Shown: positions 33,244 through 42,843, numbered from the stretch's first letter. The stretch: DNA of 64,000 nucleotides from Streptomyces sp. 1222.5 (GCF_900105245.1 NZ_FNSZ01000001.1:1612001-1676000); one strand, 5' to 3'. The notes: a model not told the origin generated them from the sequence alone. Program-made: numbers and translations.

Positions 33244-34185
33244 ATGGGGGCAGGGCACGACCACGGGCACGCGCACTCCCACGCGCCGCCCACGGGTACG
33301 GCCGCGGTCGCGTACCGGGGCCGGCTGCGCATCGCGCTGGGCATCACCCTCACGATCATGGTGGTCGAGATCGTCGGCGGCCTGGTCGCGGACTCGCTCG
33401 CGCTGGTCGCGGACGCGGCCCACATGGCGACCGACGCGGTAGGTCTCGGCATGGCCCTGTTCGCGATCGCCTTCGCGAACCGGCCGGCGAGTACGAACCG
33501 CACCTTCGGCTTCGCCCGCGCCGAGATCCTCGCCGCGCTGGCCAACTGTCTGCTGCTGCTGGTGGTCGGCGGGTACGTGCTGTACGAGGCGATCGAGCGC
33601 TTCGTCACGCCCGCCGACACCCGGGGCGGGCTGATGATCGTCTTCGGTCTGCTCGGCCTGGTCGGCAACTCGGTCTCCCTGTTCCTGCTGATGCGCGGGC
33701 AGAAGGAGAGCCTGAACGTGCGCGCCGCCTTCCTCGAGGTGGCCGCGGACGCCCTCGGCTCGGTCGCGGTACTGATCTCCGCGACCGTGATCCTGACCAC
33801 GGGCTGGCAGGCGGCCGACCCGATCGCCTCGCTGGTCATCGGGCTGATGATCGTGCCGCGGACGCTGAAACTGCTGCGCGAGACGCTCGACGTGCTGCTG
33901 GAGGCGGCCCCCAAGGGTGTCGACATGGCGGACGTCCGGACGCACATCCTGGCGCTGGACGGCGTGGAGGACGTGCACGATCTGCACGCCTGGACGATCA
34001 CCTCCGGCATGCCCGTGCTCTCGGCCCACGTGGTGGTCAGCTCCGAGGTGCTCAACGCCATCGGCCACGAGAAGATGCTGCACGAACTCCAGGGCTGCCT
34101 GGGCGACCACTTCGACGTGGAGCACTGCACCTTCCAGCTGGAGCCGGGCGGGCACGCGGAGCACGAGGCGCGGCTCTGCCACTGA
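33244..34185 (+). CDS. Cation diffusion facilitator (CDF/CzcD-like) metal exporter
   Basis: A 313-residue proton-coupled metal-efflux protein with six membrane helices, a His-rich N-terminus (MGAGHDHGHAHSHA) and a C-terminal cytoplasmic metal-binding domain. The helix-2 site HMATD is present. The helix-5 site reads LEVAADALGS, with Glu where zinc exporters of the CzcD/ZnT type usually have His, so selectivity may differ from plain zinc. Upstream at 33161-33175 is an imperfect palindrome that could bind a metal-responsive regulator. Probably monocistronic. Confidence 0.88.
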   Translation: MGAGHDHGHAHSHAPPTGTAAVAYRGRLRIALGITLTIMVVEIVGGLVADSLALVADAAHMATDAVGLGMALFAIAFANRPASTNRTFGFARAEILAALANCLLLLVVGGYVLYEAIERFVTPADTRGGLMIVFGLLGLVGNSVSLFLLMRGQKESLNVRAAFLEVAADALGSVAVLISATVILTTGWQAADPIASLVIGLMIVPRTLKLLRETLDVLLEAAPKGVDMADVRTHILALDGVEDVHDLHAWTITSGMPVLSAHVVVSSEVLNAIGHEKMLHELQGCLGDHFDVEHCTFQLEPGGHAEHEARLCH

Positions 34186-34361
34186 GGCTCGGACTCCTGT
34201 TCGACGCATGTCCGGACGGTTCCCGGTGGCGAACGCCGGGCACGATGATCCATCGGATCCCACTTCCGGTGCCGCGCCGCGCGCGGACGTGCCGGGAAGT
34301 GCCGGGAGTGCCGGATTCGTACGGCAGACTTGGGGTGCGAAGACCGAGGCGAAGGATGGGT

Positions 34362-34955
34362 ATGCCGATCACACCTGCCACCGCGACGCACAGCTCGTCG
34401 AACGGCACCGCAGAGGCGATTTTGCTGGAACTGGTCGACGAGAAGGGTGTGACGACCGGTACGGCGGAGAAGCTCGCCGCTCATCAGCCGCCGGGACAGC
34501 TGCACCGCGCGTTCTCGGTGTTCCTCTTCGACGAGCACGGCCGGCTGCTGCTGCAACAGCGGGCCCTCGGCAAGTACCACTCCCCCGGTGTGTGGTCCAA
34601 CACCTGCTGCGGCCACCCCTACCCGGGCGAGTCGCCGTTCGCGGCGGCGGCCCGGCGCACCTACGAGGAACTGGGGATCTCCCCGTCACTGCTGGCGGAG
34701 GCGGGCACGGTCCGCTACAACCACCCGGACCCCGCCTCGGGACTGGTGGAGCAGGAGTTCAACCATCTGTTCGTAGGCCTGGTGCAGTCGCCGCTCGCGG
34801 CGGACGAGGAGGAGGTCGCCTCGACCGCCTTCGTCACGGCGGCCGAGCTCGCGGAGCGGCACGCCCGTGACCCGTTCTCGGCCTGGTTCATGACCGTGCT
34901 GGACGCGGCCCGCCCGGCCGTCAGGGAGCTGACGGGCCAGTCCGCGGGCTGGTGA
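34362..34955 (+). CDS. idi: Isopentenyl-diphosphate delta-isomerase, type 1
   Basis: A 197-residue Nudix-fold enzyme that interconverts isopentenyl and dimethylallyl diphosphate. WSNTCCGHPYPGE carries the catalytic cysteine (Cys82/Cys83 region) and metal His; the Nudix-like block RRTYEELG follows, with the second catalytic Glu in VEQEFNHLF. ATG 34362 gives the length known for the S. coelicolor enzyme; an ATG six bases upstream is also possible. It lies 10 kb from the hopanoid operon and serves all isoprenoid synthesis. Confidence 0.95.
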   Translation: MPITPATATHSSSNGTAEAILLELVDEKGVTTGTAEKLAAHQPPGQLHRAFSVFLFDEHGRLLLQQRALGKYHSPGVWSNTCCGHPYPGESPFAAAARRTYEELGISPSLLAEAGTVRYNHPDPASGLVEQEFNHLFVGLVQSPLAADEEEVASTAFVTAAELAERHARDPFSAWFMTVLDAARPAVRELTGQSAGW

Positions 34956-34969
34956 TGACGTCCGGCGGT

Positions 34970-35010
34970 GCCGGAGGGCCGGGGCCCTCCGGCCCGGCCG
35001 CGCGGCCGGG
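34970..35010. terminator. Bidirectional terminator between idi and anti-sigma-type gene
   Basis: Two stems stand in series: GCCGGAGGGCC/GGCCCTCCGGC (34970-34980 with 34983-34993) and the perfect 18-base palindrome at 34993-35010. The flanking genes converge here, so both messages probably end in this 41-base stretch. Confidence 0.7.
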
Positions 35011-35015
35011 CCCGG

Positions 35016-35513
35016 TCACTGGGACAGCATCGCCGGTTTGAGCGGCAGGGCCGCCCAGATCACCTTGCCGCCGCTCGACGTGTGCTCCACGTCGACCACC
35101 CCGCCCGCCTCCCGGGTCACCTCCCGGACCAGGAGCAGTCCCCGGCCGCCGGTCTGGCCGTGGTCGGCCTCCAGCGCGGTCGGACGGTAGGGGTGGTTGT
35201 CCTCCACGGACACGCGCACCCATTCGGCCCCGACGGCCACCTCGACGGCCAGCATCGGCGACAGCAGCGCCGCGTGCCTGACCGCGTTCGTGACCAGTTC
35301 GGAGACGATCAGCAGCAGGCCGTGCACCAGGTCGTCGGAGACCGGTACGCCCTGGCGCAGCAGCAGGTCCCGTACCGCTCGCCGTGCCTGCGGGACCGAT
35401 GCGTCCACGGCGGGCGCGGTGAACCGCCAGACCCCTTCGTAGGGCAGTGGGTCGGCCGGCCGTTCCGCGTCCCCCGCTGGGCGCGGGCCGTCCCCGCGCC
35501 CGTGGTTGTCCAT
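35016..35513 (-). CDS. RsbW-like ATP-binding (anti-sigma-type) regulator
   Basis: A 165-residue GHKL-fold ATPase of the RsbW/SpoIIAB-like group common in Streptomyces. The N-box ELVTNAVRH and the G-box TGGRGLLLV are present; no phosphoacceptor or dimerisation domain is seen. Such proteins bind sigma factors or anti-sigma antagonists. ATG 35513 is used; upstream GTGs in frame at 35549 lack a ribosome site. No partner gene adjoins it, so the target is unknown. Confidence 0.82.
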   Translation of the reverse strand: MDNHGRGDGPRPAGDAERPADPLPYEGVWRFTAPAVDASVPQARRAVRDLLLRQGVPVSDDLVHGLLLIVSELVTNAVRHAALLSPMLAVEVAVGAEWVRVSVEDNHPYRPTALEADHGQTGGRGLLLVREVTREAGGVVDVEHTSSGGKVIWAALPLKPAMLSQ

Positions 35514-35793
35514 CGTCCGGTCGCCACCCTCGCGCTCGATTGTCACCACACGTCGAGTGTTGGTAACGATCCGCCCCGGTCCGCCGGACTGAACACAAGT
35601 CAGCTGGTATCGAGCGGTTTCTGATCGACTGCGTATGACACGGGTACGGGTGGGACTGTTTTACGGCCCCCGCGCGCCGGTTCGCGAACTATTCGGGTTG
35701 TAGGCGTTCGGTCCTCCCGCCCGCGGCGGTGACGCGCGCCGTGCCCACGGGCCCCTCGTCGCACCGGCGCGCCCGGCGGCTACCATCCGGCGC

Positions 35794-36549
35794 ATGGAGC
35801 CCCAGCTGTCGTACCAGGTCACCGACTCCGTCGCCACCGTGGTCATCCGCCATCCGGCCAAGCGCAACGCCATGACGGCAGCGATGTGGCGGGCGCTGCC
35901 ACCACTGCTCGGCCGTCTCGCGCACGACCCGGACGTCCGCGCGCTGGTACTGACCGGGGAGGGCGGCACGTTCTGCGCGGGCGCGGACATCAGCACGCTC
36001 CAGGGGTCGCCGGAGGAGGCGCAGGGGCTCGCGGTGGCCGCCGAGGAGGCCCTGGCCGCGTTCCCCAAGCCGGTCCTGGCCGTGGTGCGCGGCCACTGCG
36101 TGGGCGGCGGCGCGCAGCTCGCGGCCGCCTGCGATCTGCGGCTGGCGGAGGAGGGCGCGCTGTTCGGGGTGACACCGGCGCGGCTGGGCGTCGTGTACCC
36201 GTCGTCGTCCACGCGGCGGCTGGTGTCCCTGGTGGGGCCGGCCACCGCCAAGTACCTGCTGTTCACGGCCGAGTTGATCGATGCCGGGCGCGCGCTGCGC
36301 ACCGGTCTGGTCGACGAGGTCCTGCCGGGCGGGGAACTCGACGAGCGGGTCGCCGAGTTGACCCGGATCCTGGTGTCGCGGTCCCAGCTCACCCAGGCCG
36401 CCGCCAAGGAGTTCGCCGACGGCCGAGCCGACCGGGACGCCCACTGGACGGCGCAGGCACGCGGCAGCCGCGACACCGCGGAGGGCGTGGCCGCGTTCCT
36501 GGAGCGCAGGCGGCCGGAGTTCACCTGGAGCGTGCCTACGCCAGGGTGA
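35794..36549 (+). CDS. Enoyl-CoA hydratase/isomerase-family (crotonase) protein
   Basis: A 251-residue crotonase-fold protein. Oxyanion-hole blocks CAGADIS and GGGAQLAAACDLR are intact. The segment that normally reads PE(I/V)xLG, with a catalytic Glu, here reads TPARLGVVYPSSST, so the usual hydratase Glu pair is not evident. It may act as an isomerase, thioesterase or other crotonase-type enzyme. Its 3' end overlaps the convergent DJ-1 gene by 14 bases. Confidence 0.82.
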   Translation: MEPQLSYQVTDSVATVVIRHPAKRNAMTAAMWRALPPLLGRLAHDPDVRALVLTGEGGTFCAGADISTLQGSPEEAQGLAVAAEEALAAFPKPVLAVVRGHCVGGGAQLAAACDLRLAEEGALFGVTPARLGVVYPSSSTRRLVSLVGPATAKYLLFTAELIDAGRALRTGLVDEVLPGGELDERVAELTRILVSRSQLTQAAAKEFADGRADRDAHWTAQARGSRDTAEGVAAFLERRRPEFTWSVPTPG

Positions 36550-37171
36550 AGCGGCTCCCGGTGCGGAACTCCTCCACCAGGTGGGCGGGCGCCTTGTGCG
36601 GGGAGCCCGCGTCGTACGGCGGCTGCGGGTCGTACTCGGTCAGCAGCTGGACAGCCTGGGCGTGTTCGTCGCCGGCGATCCTGCCGACCAGGGTGAGTCC
36701 CATGTCGATGCCGGAGGAGACGCCGGCGGCGGTGACGTACCGGCCGTCGGTGACGACCCGCTCCCCCGTGGGTTCGGCGCCGTACTCCTTCAGCAGGTCG
36801 AGCGCGGCCCAGTGACAGGTGGCGCGCCGGCCCCGGAGCAGCCCCGCGGCGCCGAGCAGGAGCGATCCCGAGCAGACCGAGGTCGTCCAGGTGCTCGTCG
36901 CGTCGACGGCGCGCAGCCAGTCCAGCACGGCCGCGTTCTCCAGCTGCTCGAAGGTGCCGGGGCCGCCGCACACCACCACGACGTCGGGGCTCGGGACCTG
37001 ATCGAGGGACTTGTCCGCGGTGACGGCGAGGAAGCCGGTGTCGGTGCGCACGGGGCCGGGCCGCTCGGCGACGAAGTCGAGCCGGACGTCCGGGAGCCGG
37101 CTGAGGATCTCGTAGGGTCCGACGACGTCCAGGGCGGTGAAGCGGTCGTGGACGAGCATGGCGATGTGCAC
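36536..37171 (-). CDS. DJ-1/PfpI-family protein (isonitrile hydratase-like)
   Basis: A 211-residue class I amidotransferase-like protein. The nucleophile elbow is SVCSGSLLLGAAG and the oxyanion stretch VVVCGGPGTF precedes it; this pattern occurs in isonitrile hydratase (InhA) and in GlxA sensor domains. GTG 37171 is chosen because GGAGAG lies just upstream; an ATG at 37204 lacks a ribosome site. It follows the GlxA-type regulator gene, which has the same fold in its sensor half, so the pair probably senses and processes a related metabolite. Confidence 0.82.
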   Translation of the reverse strand: MHIAMLVHDRFTALDVVGPYEILSRLPDVRLDFVAERPGPVRTDTGFLAVTADKSLDQVPSPDVVVVCGGPGTFEQLENAAVLDWLRAVDATSTWTTSVCSGSLLLGAAGLLRGRRATCHWAALDLLKEYGAEPTGERVVTDGRYVTAAGVSSGIDMGLTLVGRIAGDEHAQAVQLLTEYDPQPPYDAGSPHKAPAHLVEEFRTGSRFTLA

Positions 37172-37213
37172 GGACTCTCCTGCGGGTTCGGTGGGCGGGT
37201 TCATTGGGCGGTT

Positions 37214-38200
37214 TCAGTGGGCGGGTGCCGGGTGGAAGCGCCGGCGGTACTCGGCGGGCGGGGTGCCGAGCGCGCGGACGAACGCGCGCCGCATGGCCTC
37301 GGGGGTGCCGTAGCCGCTGGCGCGGGAGATCTCCTCGATGCCGTCGGCGGAGTCCTCCAGCAGCCGACGGGCGTGCTCCAGGCGGACCCGGTCGACGTAG
37401 CGGCCGGGGGTGGTGCCAGTCTCGTCCCGGAAGGCGCGGGCGAAGTGGCGCGGTGAGAGCCGGGCGCGGGCGGCGAGCGAGTCGACCGTCAGATCGCCGG
37501 CGGGGTGCTCGGTTATCCACCGCTGGACCTCCCGCAGCGGTGCGCGCTGGGCGGTCTGCGCGGCGAGCTGGGCGCTGAACTGGGCCTGGTTGCCGGGTCT
37601 GCGCAGGAAGACCACCAGGTGCCGGGCGACGGCCAGGGCGACGTCGCGGTCCAGGTCCTCCTCGACCAGAGCGAGCGCGAGGTCGATGCCCGAGGTCACG
37701 CCCGCCGAGGTGGAGACGTGTCCGTCGCGGACGTAGATCGGCTCGGGGTCCACCCGCACGGCCGGGTGGTCGCGGGCGAGCCTGTCGCAGTGGGCCCAAT
37801 GGGTGGTCGCGCGGCGCCCGTCGAGCAGTCCGGCGGCGGCGAGCAGGACGGCGCCCGTGCAGACGGAGACGAGGCGCCGCGCGCGCGGGCCGCGGGCGCG
37901 CAGCCAGTCGGTCAGCCGCGGGTCGGGGCTGCGTGTGCCCTCACCGCCCGGGACCAGCAGGGTGTGCGGGTCGGGCTCCTCGGTGAGCGCCGCGTCCGGT
38001 ACGAGGGTCAGTCCGCTGGAGGCGCGCACGGGGCCGCCGTCCAGGGACGCGGTGCGGATGCGGTACGTCCCCGGTGTGTGCCGCTCGGCACCGGCGAACA
38101 CCTCGAGCGGGCCGGTGACGTCGAGGCTCTGCACGCCGTCGAAGAGGACGAGGAGAAGGGTGCGCTGCGGCATGTCCCGATTCTTCGGCGGCGCGCGCAT
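37214..38200 (-). CDS. GlxA/FtrA-type AraC regulator with DJ-1 sensor domain
   Basis: A 328-residue regulator. Residues ~10-190 form a DJ-1/PfpI-like domain with the elbow SVCTGAVLLAAAG. The C-terminal ~100 residues hold two AraC helix-turn-helix motifs (SLAARARLSPRHFARAF and EISRASGYGTPEAMRRAF). Such proteins sense small ligands and usually activate neighbouring genes; here that is the DJ-1 gene. ATG 38200 is used, with ATG 38173 as an alternative. Confidence 0.88.
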   Translation of the reverse strand: MRAPPKNRDMPQRTLLLVLFDGVQSLDVTGPLEVFAGAERHTPGTYRIRTASLDGGPVRASSGLTLVPDAALTEEPDPHTLLVPGGEGTRSPDPRLTDWLRARGPRARRLVSVCTGAVLLAAAGLLDGRRATTHWAHCDRLARDHPAVRVDPEPIYVRDGHVSTSAGVTSGIDLALALVEEDLDRDVALAVARHLVVFLRRPGNQAQFSAQLAAQTAQRAPLREVQRWITEHPAGDLTVDSLAARARLSPRHFARAFRDETGTTPGRYVDRVRLEHARRLLEDSADGIEEISRASGYGTPEAMRRAFVRALGTPPAEYRRRFHPAPAH

Positions 38201-38321
38201 GGCCGCAATGACGTCCTTCCCACCTTTTCTGCCACGGGGAGGTTCCGGCGCCCGCGGCGGAGGTACCCGATCTCCGCCGCCCGGTCACCGGAACCGGGCG
38301 GTCGACGGAAGGGAGAGTTTC

Positions 38322-38453
38322 GTGTTCCGTGCCATCGCAGACGTGCTGCGGCAGATCGGCGGGGCCATCGCCACGGTGGTCACGCTGCCTTTCCGGGCGG
38401 TCGCCCGGCTCTTCGGCGGGGCTTCGTCCACCGCCCGCGGCAGCCGCGCCTGA
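38322..38453 (+). CDS. LPFR-motif small protein
   Basis: A 43-residue protein from GTG 38322, with GGGAGAG about 5 bases upstream. It contains an amphipathic/hydrophobic segment ([20 protein letters not shown]) that ends in the LPFR motif naming this actinobacterial small-protein family, and a short basic tail. The leader holds an 8-bp stem (38277-38284 with 38294-38301) and a hairpin follows the gene. Probably membrane-associated; function unknown. Confidence 0.8.
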   Translation: MFRAIADVLRQIGGAIATVVTLPFRAVARLFGGASSTARGSRA

Positions 38454-38461
38454 GTCGCGGT

Positions 38462-38503
38462 CCCGGCGCCCGGCGCCCCGCCGCGGGTGTCGCGGGCGCC
38501 GGG
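38462..38503 (+). terminator. Hairpin after the LPFR gene
   Basis: Arms CCCGGCGCCCG (38462-38472) and CGGGCGCCGGG (38493-38503) form an 11-bp stem with a 20-base loop, 8 bases past the small gene's stop. Likely ends that message before tex. Confidence 0.5.
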
Positions 38504-38610
38504 CGCGGCCCGGGCCCCGCGCCCCGCCGCGTGCCGCCCTGATCCCCGGTCGGCGGTGTTCACCTGCCACAATTGCCGCGCAACCTCAGTGGAGAAGGCG
38601 GTACGGGATC

Positions 38611-41016
38611 GTGACGACACCCGGATCCATCGAAGCAGGATCCATCGAAGGCAGGATCGCCGAGGAGCTCGGCGTACGGGAGCGGCAGGTGAGGGCCGCG
38701 GTGGAACTGCTCGACGGCGGTTCCACCGTGCCCTTCATCGCCCGCTACCGCAAGGAAGCGACCGAGATGCTCGACGACGCGCAGCTGCGCACGCTCGAGG
38801 AGCGGCTGCGCTACCTGCGGGAGCTGGAGGAGCGGCGCACCGCGATCCTGGAGTCGGTGCGCGAGCAGGGCAAGCTCACCGAGGAGCTTGAGGCGCGGAT
38901 CCGCGGCGCCGAGACCAAGGCACGTCTGGAGGACATCTACCTCCCGTACAAGCCCAAGCGGCGTACCAAGGCGCAGATCGCGCGCGAGGCGGGCCTGGAG
39001 CCGCTCGCGGAGGGCCTGCTGGACGATCCGTCGGTCGATCCGGCGGCGGCCGCCGCCGCGTTCGTGGACGCGGGCAAGGGCGTCGCCGACCCGCAGGCCG
39101 CGCTCGACGGCGCGCGGGCGATCCTCGCCGAGCGGTTCTCGGAGGACGCCGACCTGATCGGCGAGCTGCGCGAGCGGATGTGGGTGCGCGGCCGGCTGGC
39201 CGCGAAGGTCCGCGAGGGCAAGGAGGAGGCCGGCGCCAAGTTCGCCGACTACTTCGACTTCGCCGAGCCGTTCACCGACCTGCCCTCGCACCGGATCCTG
39301 GCGATGCTGCGCGGCGAGAAGGAGGAGGTCCTCGACCTCGTCCTGGAGCCGGAGGAGGCCACCGAGGGGCCGTCCTCGTACGAGGGGATCATCGCCCACC
39401 GGTTCGGGATCGCCGACCGGGGCCGCCCCGCCGACAAGTGGCTGACGGACACCGTCCGCTGGTCCTGGCGCACCCGCATCCTCGTCCACCTGGGCATCGA
39501 TCTCAGGCTGCGGCTGCGGACGGCCGCCGAGGACGAGGCGGTGAACGTCTTCGCGGCGAACCTTCGCGACCTGCTGCTCGCGGCTCCGGCCGGCACGCGC
39601 GCCACGCTGGGCCTGGACCCCGGTTTCCGTACCGGTGTGAAGGTCGCCGTGGTCGACGCCACCGGCAAGGTCGTCGCCACGGACGTGATCCACCCGCACG
39701 TCCCGGCGAACAGGTGGGACGAGGCCATCGCCAGACTGGCGCGGCTGGCCGAGGAGCACAAGGTCGACCTGGTCGCCATCGGCAACGGCACGGCGTCCCG
39801 CGAGACCGACAAGCTCGCCGCCGAACTCATCGAGAAGCACCCGGCGTTGAAGCTGACCAAGGTGATGGTGTCCGAGGCGGGCGCGTCGGTGTACTCGGCG
39901 TCCTCGTACGCCTCGCAGGAGCTGCCCGACATGGACGTGTCGCTGCGCGGCGCGGTGTCGATCGCCCGGCGCCTGCAGGACCCGCTGGCCGAGCTGGTGA
40001 AGATCGACCCGAAGTCGATCGGTGTCGGCCAGTACCAGCACGACCTGTCCGAGGTGAAGCTGTCCCGCTCGCTGGACGCGGTCGTCGAGGACTGTGTGAA
40101 CGGCGTGGGCGTGGACGTCAACACCGCGTCCGTGCCGCTGCTGGCGCGTGTGTCGGGCATCTCGTCCGGGCTCGCCGAGAACATCGTCGCGCACCGGGAC
40201 GCCAACGGGCCGTTCACGTCCCGCTCGGGGCTGAAGAAGGTGGCGCGGCTCGGTCCGAAGGCGTTCGAGCAGTGCGCGGGCTTCCTGCGCATCCGCGGCG
40301 GTGACGACCCGCTGGACGCGTCCAGCGTCCACCCGGAGGCCTACCCGGTGGTGCGCCGCATGGTGAAGGCCACGGGCGAGGAGGTCGCCTCCCTCGTCGG
40401 CAACACCGGGGTGCTGCGCTCTCTGCGGCCCGCCGACTTCGTGGACGACACCTTCGGTCTGCCGACCGTCACGGACATCCTCAAGGAGTTGGAGAAGCCG
40501 GGCCGCGACCCGCGTCCGGCGTTCCGGACGGCCACCTTCAAGGAGGGCGTCGAGAAGATCTCCGACCTGTCCGCCGGGATGGTCCTGGAGGGCGTGGTCA
40601 CGAACGTGGCGGCCTTCGGCGCGTTCGTGGACATCGGCGTCCACCAGGACGGACTGGTGCACGTGTCGGCGATGTCCCGGACGTTCGTCAAGGACCCGCG
40701 GGACGTCGCGAAGCCCGGTGACATCGTCAAGGTGAAGGTCCTCGACGTGGACATCCCGCGCAAGCGGATCGCGCTGACCCTGCGTCTGGACGACGAGGCA
40801 GCCCCGCAGGGCCAGGGCGGCGGCCGCCAGCAGCGCGGCGGCGGTGCCCGGCCGCCCCAGCAGCGGCAGGGCGGCCAGGGCCAGCGCCAGGGCGGTCAGG
40901 GGCAGCGGCAGGGCCGCGGTGGCGACCGGGGCGGGCGGCAGGCGCCGGCACCGGCCAACAGCGCGATGGCCGACGCGCTGCGCCGCGCGGGCCTGCTGGA
41001 TCCGAAGAAGCGCTGA
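38611..41016 (+). CDS. tex: Tex-family RNA-binding transcription accessory protein
   Basis: An 801-residue Tex/YqgF-S1 protein. In order: N-terminal helical domain ([32 protein letters not shown]), a YqgF/RNase H-like fold ([16 protein letters not shown]), helix-hairpin-helix repeats ([15 protein letters not shown]), and an S1 domain (about residues 650-720). The C-terminal ~70 residues are a disordered GQ/R-rich tail with RQGGQGQ repeats, then [19 protein letters not shown]. Tex binds nucleic acid and affects RNA polymerase fidelity. GTG 38611 is used because homology begins there; the ribosome site is weak. Confidence 0.93.
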   Translation: MTTPGSIEAGSIEGRIAEELGVRERQVRAAVELLDGGSTVPFIARYRKEATEMLDDAQLRTLEERLRYLRELEERRTAILESVREQGKLTEELEARIRGAETKARLEDIYLPYKPKRRTKAQIAREAGLEPLAEGLLDDPSVDPAAAAAAFVDAGKGVADPQAALDGARAILAERFSEDADLIGELRERMWVRGRLAAKVREGKEEAGAKFADYFDFAEPFTDLPSHRILAMLRGEKEEVLDLVLEPEEATEGPSSYEGIIAHRFGIADRGRPADKWLTDTVRWSWRTRILVHLGIDLRLRLRTAAEDEAVNVFAANLRDLLLAAPAGTRATLGLDPGFRTGVKVAVVDATGKVVATDVIHPHVPANRWDEAIARLARLAEEHKVDLVAIGNGTASRETDKLAAELIEKHPALKLTKVMVSEAGASVYSASSYASQELPDMDVSLRGAVSIARRLQDPLAELVKIDPKSIGVGQYQHDLSEVKLSRSLDAVVEDCVNGVGVDVNTASVPLLARVSGISSGLAENIVAHRDANGPFTSRSGLKKVARLGPKAFEQCAGFLRIRGGDDPLDASSVHPEAYPVVRRMVKATGEEVASLVGNTGVLRSLRPADFVDDTFGLPTVTDILKELEKPGRDPRPAFRTATFKEGVEKISDLSAGMVLEGVVTNVAAFGAFVDIGVHQDGLVHVSAMSRTFVKDPRDVAKPGDIVKVKVLDVDIPRKRIALTLRLDDEAAPQGQGGGRQQRGGGARPPQQRQGGQGQRQGGQGQRQGRGGDRGGRQAPAPANSAMADALRRAGLLDPKKR

Positions 41017-41021
41017 CGAAA

Positions 41022-41049
41022 GGGGCCGGAGCCGCTCGGCTCCGGCCCC
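41022..41049. terminator. Terminator after tex
   Basis: A 13-bp stem (GGGGCCGGAGCCG at 41022-41034 with 41037-41049) follows the tex stop by 5 bases. It may also serve the convergent ABC-F gene, though that ends 120 bases away. Confidence 0.7.
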
Positions 41050-41167
41050 CTCGGCGTCCTCCGGGCGCCCGTGGTCAGCGGCGCACCGACACCGAGACGC
41101 CCCCGGACGACTTCCCGCGGGGCGCGAGTACCGGCGCACCGGGCCCCCTCGGCCCCCTCCCGGCGTC

Positions 41168-42808
41168 CTAGCGCTCGGTCACCTTGCCGTCGGCCACTTC
41201 CAGGCGGCGGGTCACGTGGACCGCGTCCAGCATCCGGCGGTCGTGCGTGACCAGGAGCAGCGTGCCCTCGTAGGCGTCGAGTGCCGACTCCAGCTGCTCG
41301 ATGGCGGGCAGGTCGAGGTGGTTGGTCGGCTCGTCCAGGACGAGGAGGTTGACGCCCCGGCCCTGGAGCAGCGCGAGGGCGGCGCGGGTGCGCTCGCCCG
41401 GGGAGAGGGTCGCGGCCGGACGCACCACGTGGTCCGCCTTCAGGCCGAACTTGGCGAGCAGGGTGCGCACCTCGACGGGCTCGGTGTCGGGGACGGCCGC
41501 GCAGAAGGCGTCGAGCAGCGCCTCGGGGCCGTGGAAGAGGCCGCGGGCCTGGTCCACCTCCCCGACCAGGACGCCCGAGCCGAGCGCCGCGTGCCCGGAG
41601 TCGAGCGGGACCCGGCCCAGCAGCGCCCCCAGCAGGGTGGACTTGCCCGCGCCGTTGGCTCCGGTGACCGCGATCCGGTCCGCCCAGTCGATCTGCAGCG
41701 AGACCGGGCCGAAGGTGAAGCCGCCGCGCCGGACCTCGGCGTCCCGCAGGGTCGCGACCACCGCGCCGGAACGCGGGGCGGACGCGATCTCCATGCGCAG
41801 CTCCCACTCCTTGCGGGGCTCTTCCACCACGTCCAGGCGCTCGATCATGCGCTGCGTCTGGCGGGCCTTGGCGGCCTGCTTCTCGCTGGCCTCGCTGCGG
41901 TACTTGCGGCCGATCTTGTCGTTGTCGCTGCCGGCCTTGCGGCGGGCGTTCTTCACGCCCTTGTCCATCCAGCCCCGCTGCATCCGGGCCCGGTCCTCGA
42001 GGGCGGACTTCTTCCCCTCGTACTCCTCGTAGTCGTCGCGGGCGTGCCGGCGGGACACCTCGCGCTCCTCCAGGTAGGCCTCGTAGCCGCCGCCGTAGAG
42101 GTTGATCTGCCCCTGGGCGAGGTCGAGTTCGAGGACCTTGGTGACGGTGCGGGTGAGGAACTCGCGGTCGTGGCTGACGACGACCGTGCCGGCGCGCAGG
42201 CCCGTGACGAAGCGTTCCAGCCGCTCCAGGCCGTCGAGGTCCAGGTCGTTGGTGGGCTCGTCGAGCAGGAAGACGTCGTAGCGGGACAGCAGGAGGGAGG
42301 CGAGGCCGGCCCGGGCCGCCTGGCCGCCGGACAGGGAGGTCATCGGCTGGTCCAGGTCGACGGCGAGGCCGAGGGAGTCGGCGGTCTCCTCCGCGCGCTC
42401 CTCCAGGTCCGCGCCGCCGAGGTCCAGCCAGCGCTCCAGGCTGATCGCGTAGGCGTCGTCGGCGCCGGGCGCGCCGTCCACCAGCGCCTGCGTGGTCTCG
42501 TCCAGCACGCGCTGTGCCTCGGCGACGCCGGTGCGGCGGGCCAGGAACTCCCGGACGGTCTCCCCGGGCCTGCGCTCCGGCTCCTGCGGGAGGTGGCCGA
42601 CGGCCGCCGTCGGCGGGGAGAGCCGGAGCTCGCCCTGCTCGGGCGTGACCAGCCCGGCGAGCAGCCGCAGCAGGGTGGACTTCCCGGCACCGTTGGCACC
42701 GACCAGCCCGATCACGTCACCGGGCGCGACGACGAGGTCGAGCCCGGCGAAGAGGGAGCGGTCGCCGTGCCCGGCGGCGAGGTTCTTGGCGACGAGAGTG
42801 GCAGTCAT
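41168..42808 (-). CDS. ABC-F family ATPase
   Basis: A 546-residue soluble protein with two ABC domains and no membrane segment. Walker A boxes are both GANGAGKST, signatures are LSGGQAARAG and LSPGERTRAA, and both Walker B boxes carry LLDEPTN or VLDEPTN. The inter-domain linker (EVSRRHARDDYEEYEGKKSA onward) is charged and long, as in ribosome-acting ABC-F proteins. Members rescue stalled ribosomes or protect them from antibiotics. The sequence does not show which; no biosynthetic cluster is adjacent, so a housekeeping or intrinsic-resistance role are both open. Confidence 0.9.
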   Translation of the reverse strand: MTATLVAKNLAAGHGDRSLFAGLDLVVAPGDVIGLVGANGAGKSTLLRLLAGLVTPEQGELRLSPPTAAVGHLPQEPERRPGETVREFLARRTGVAEAQRVLDETTQALVDGAPGADDAYAISLERWLDLGGADLEERAEETADSLGLAVDLDQPMTSLSGGQAARAGLASLLLSRYDVFLLDEPTNDLDLDGLERLERFVTGLRAGTVVVSHDREFLTRTVTKVLELDLAQGQINLYGGGYEAYLEEREVSRRHARDDYEEYEGKKSALEDRARMQRGWMDKGVKNARRKAGSDNDKIGRKYRSEASEKQAAKARQTQRMIERLDVVEEPRKEWELRMEIASAPRSGAVVATLRDAEVRRGGFTFGPVSLQIDWADRIAVTGANGAGKSTLLGALLGRVPLDSGHAALGSGVLVGEVDQARGLFHGPEALLDAFCAAVPDTEPVEVRTLLAKFGLKADHVVRPAATLSPGERTRAALALLQGRGVNLLVLDEPTNHLDLPAIEQLESALDAYEGTLLLVTHDRRMLDAVHVTRRLEVADGKVTER

Positions 42809-42843
42809 CAGACGCCGATCCTAATGGGCCGGGCGCCGCCGCC

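Noticed and set aside
40830..40930. CAGGGCGG-type direct repeats at the 3' end of tex
   Set aside because: They encode the GQ/R-rich disordered tail of Tex and are not a CRISPR or mobile element.
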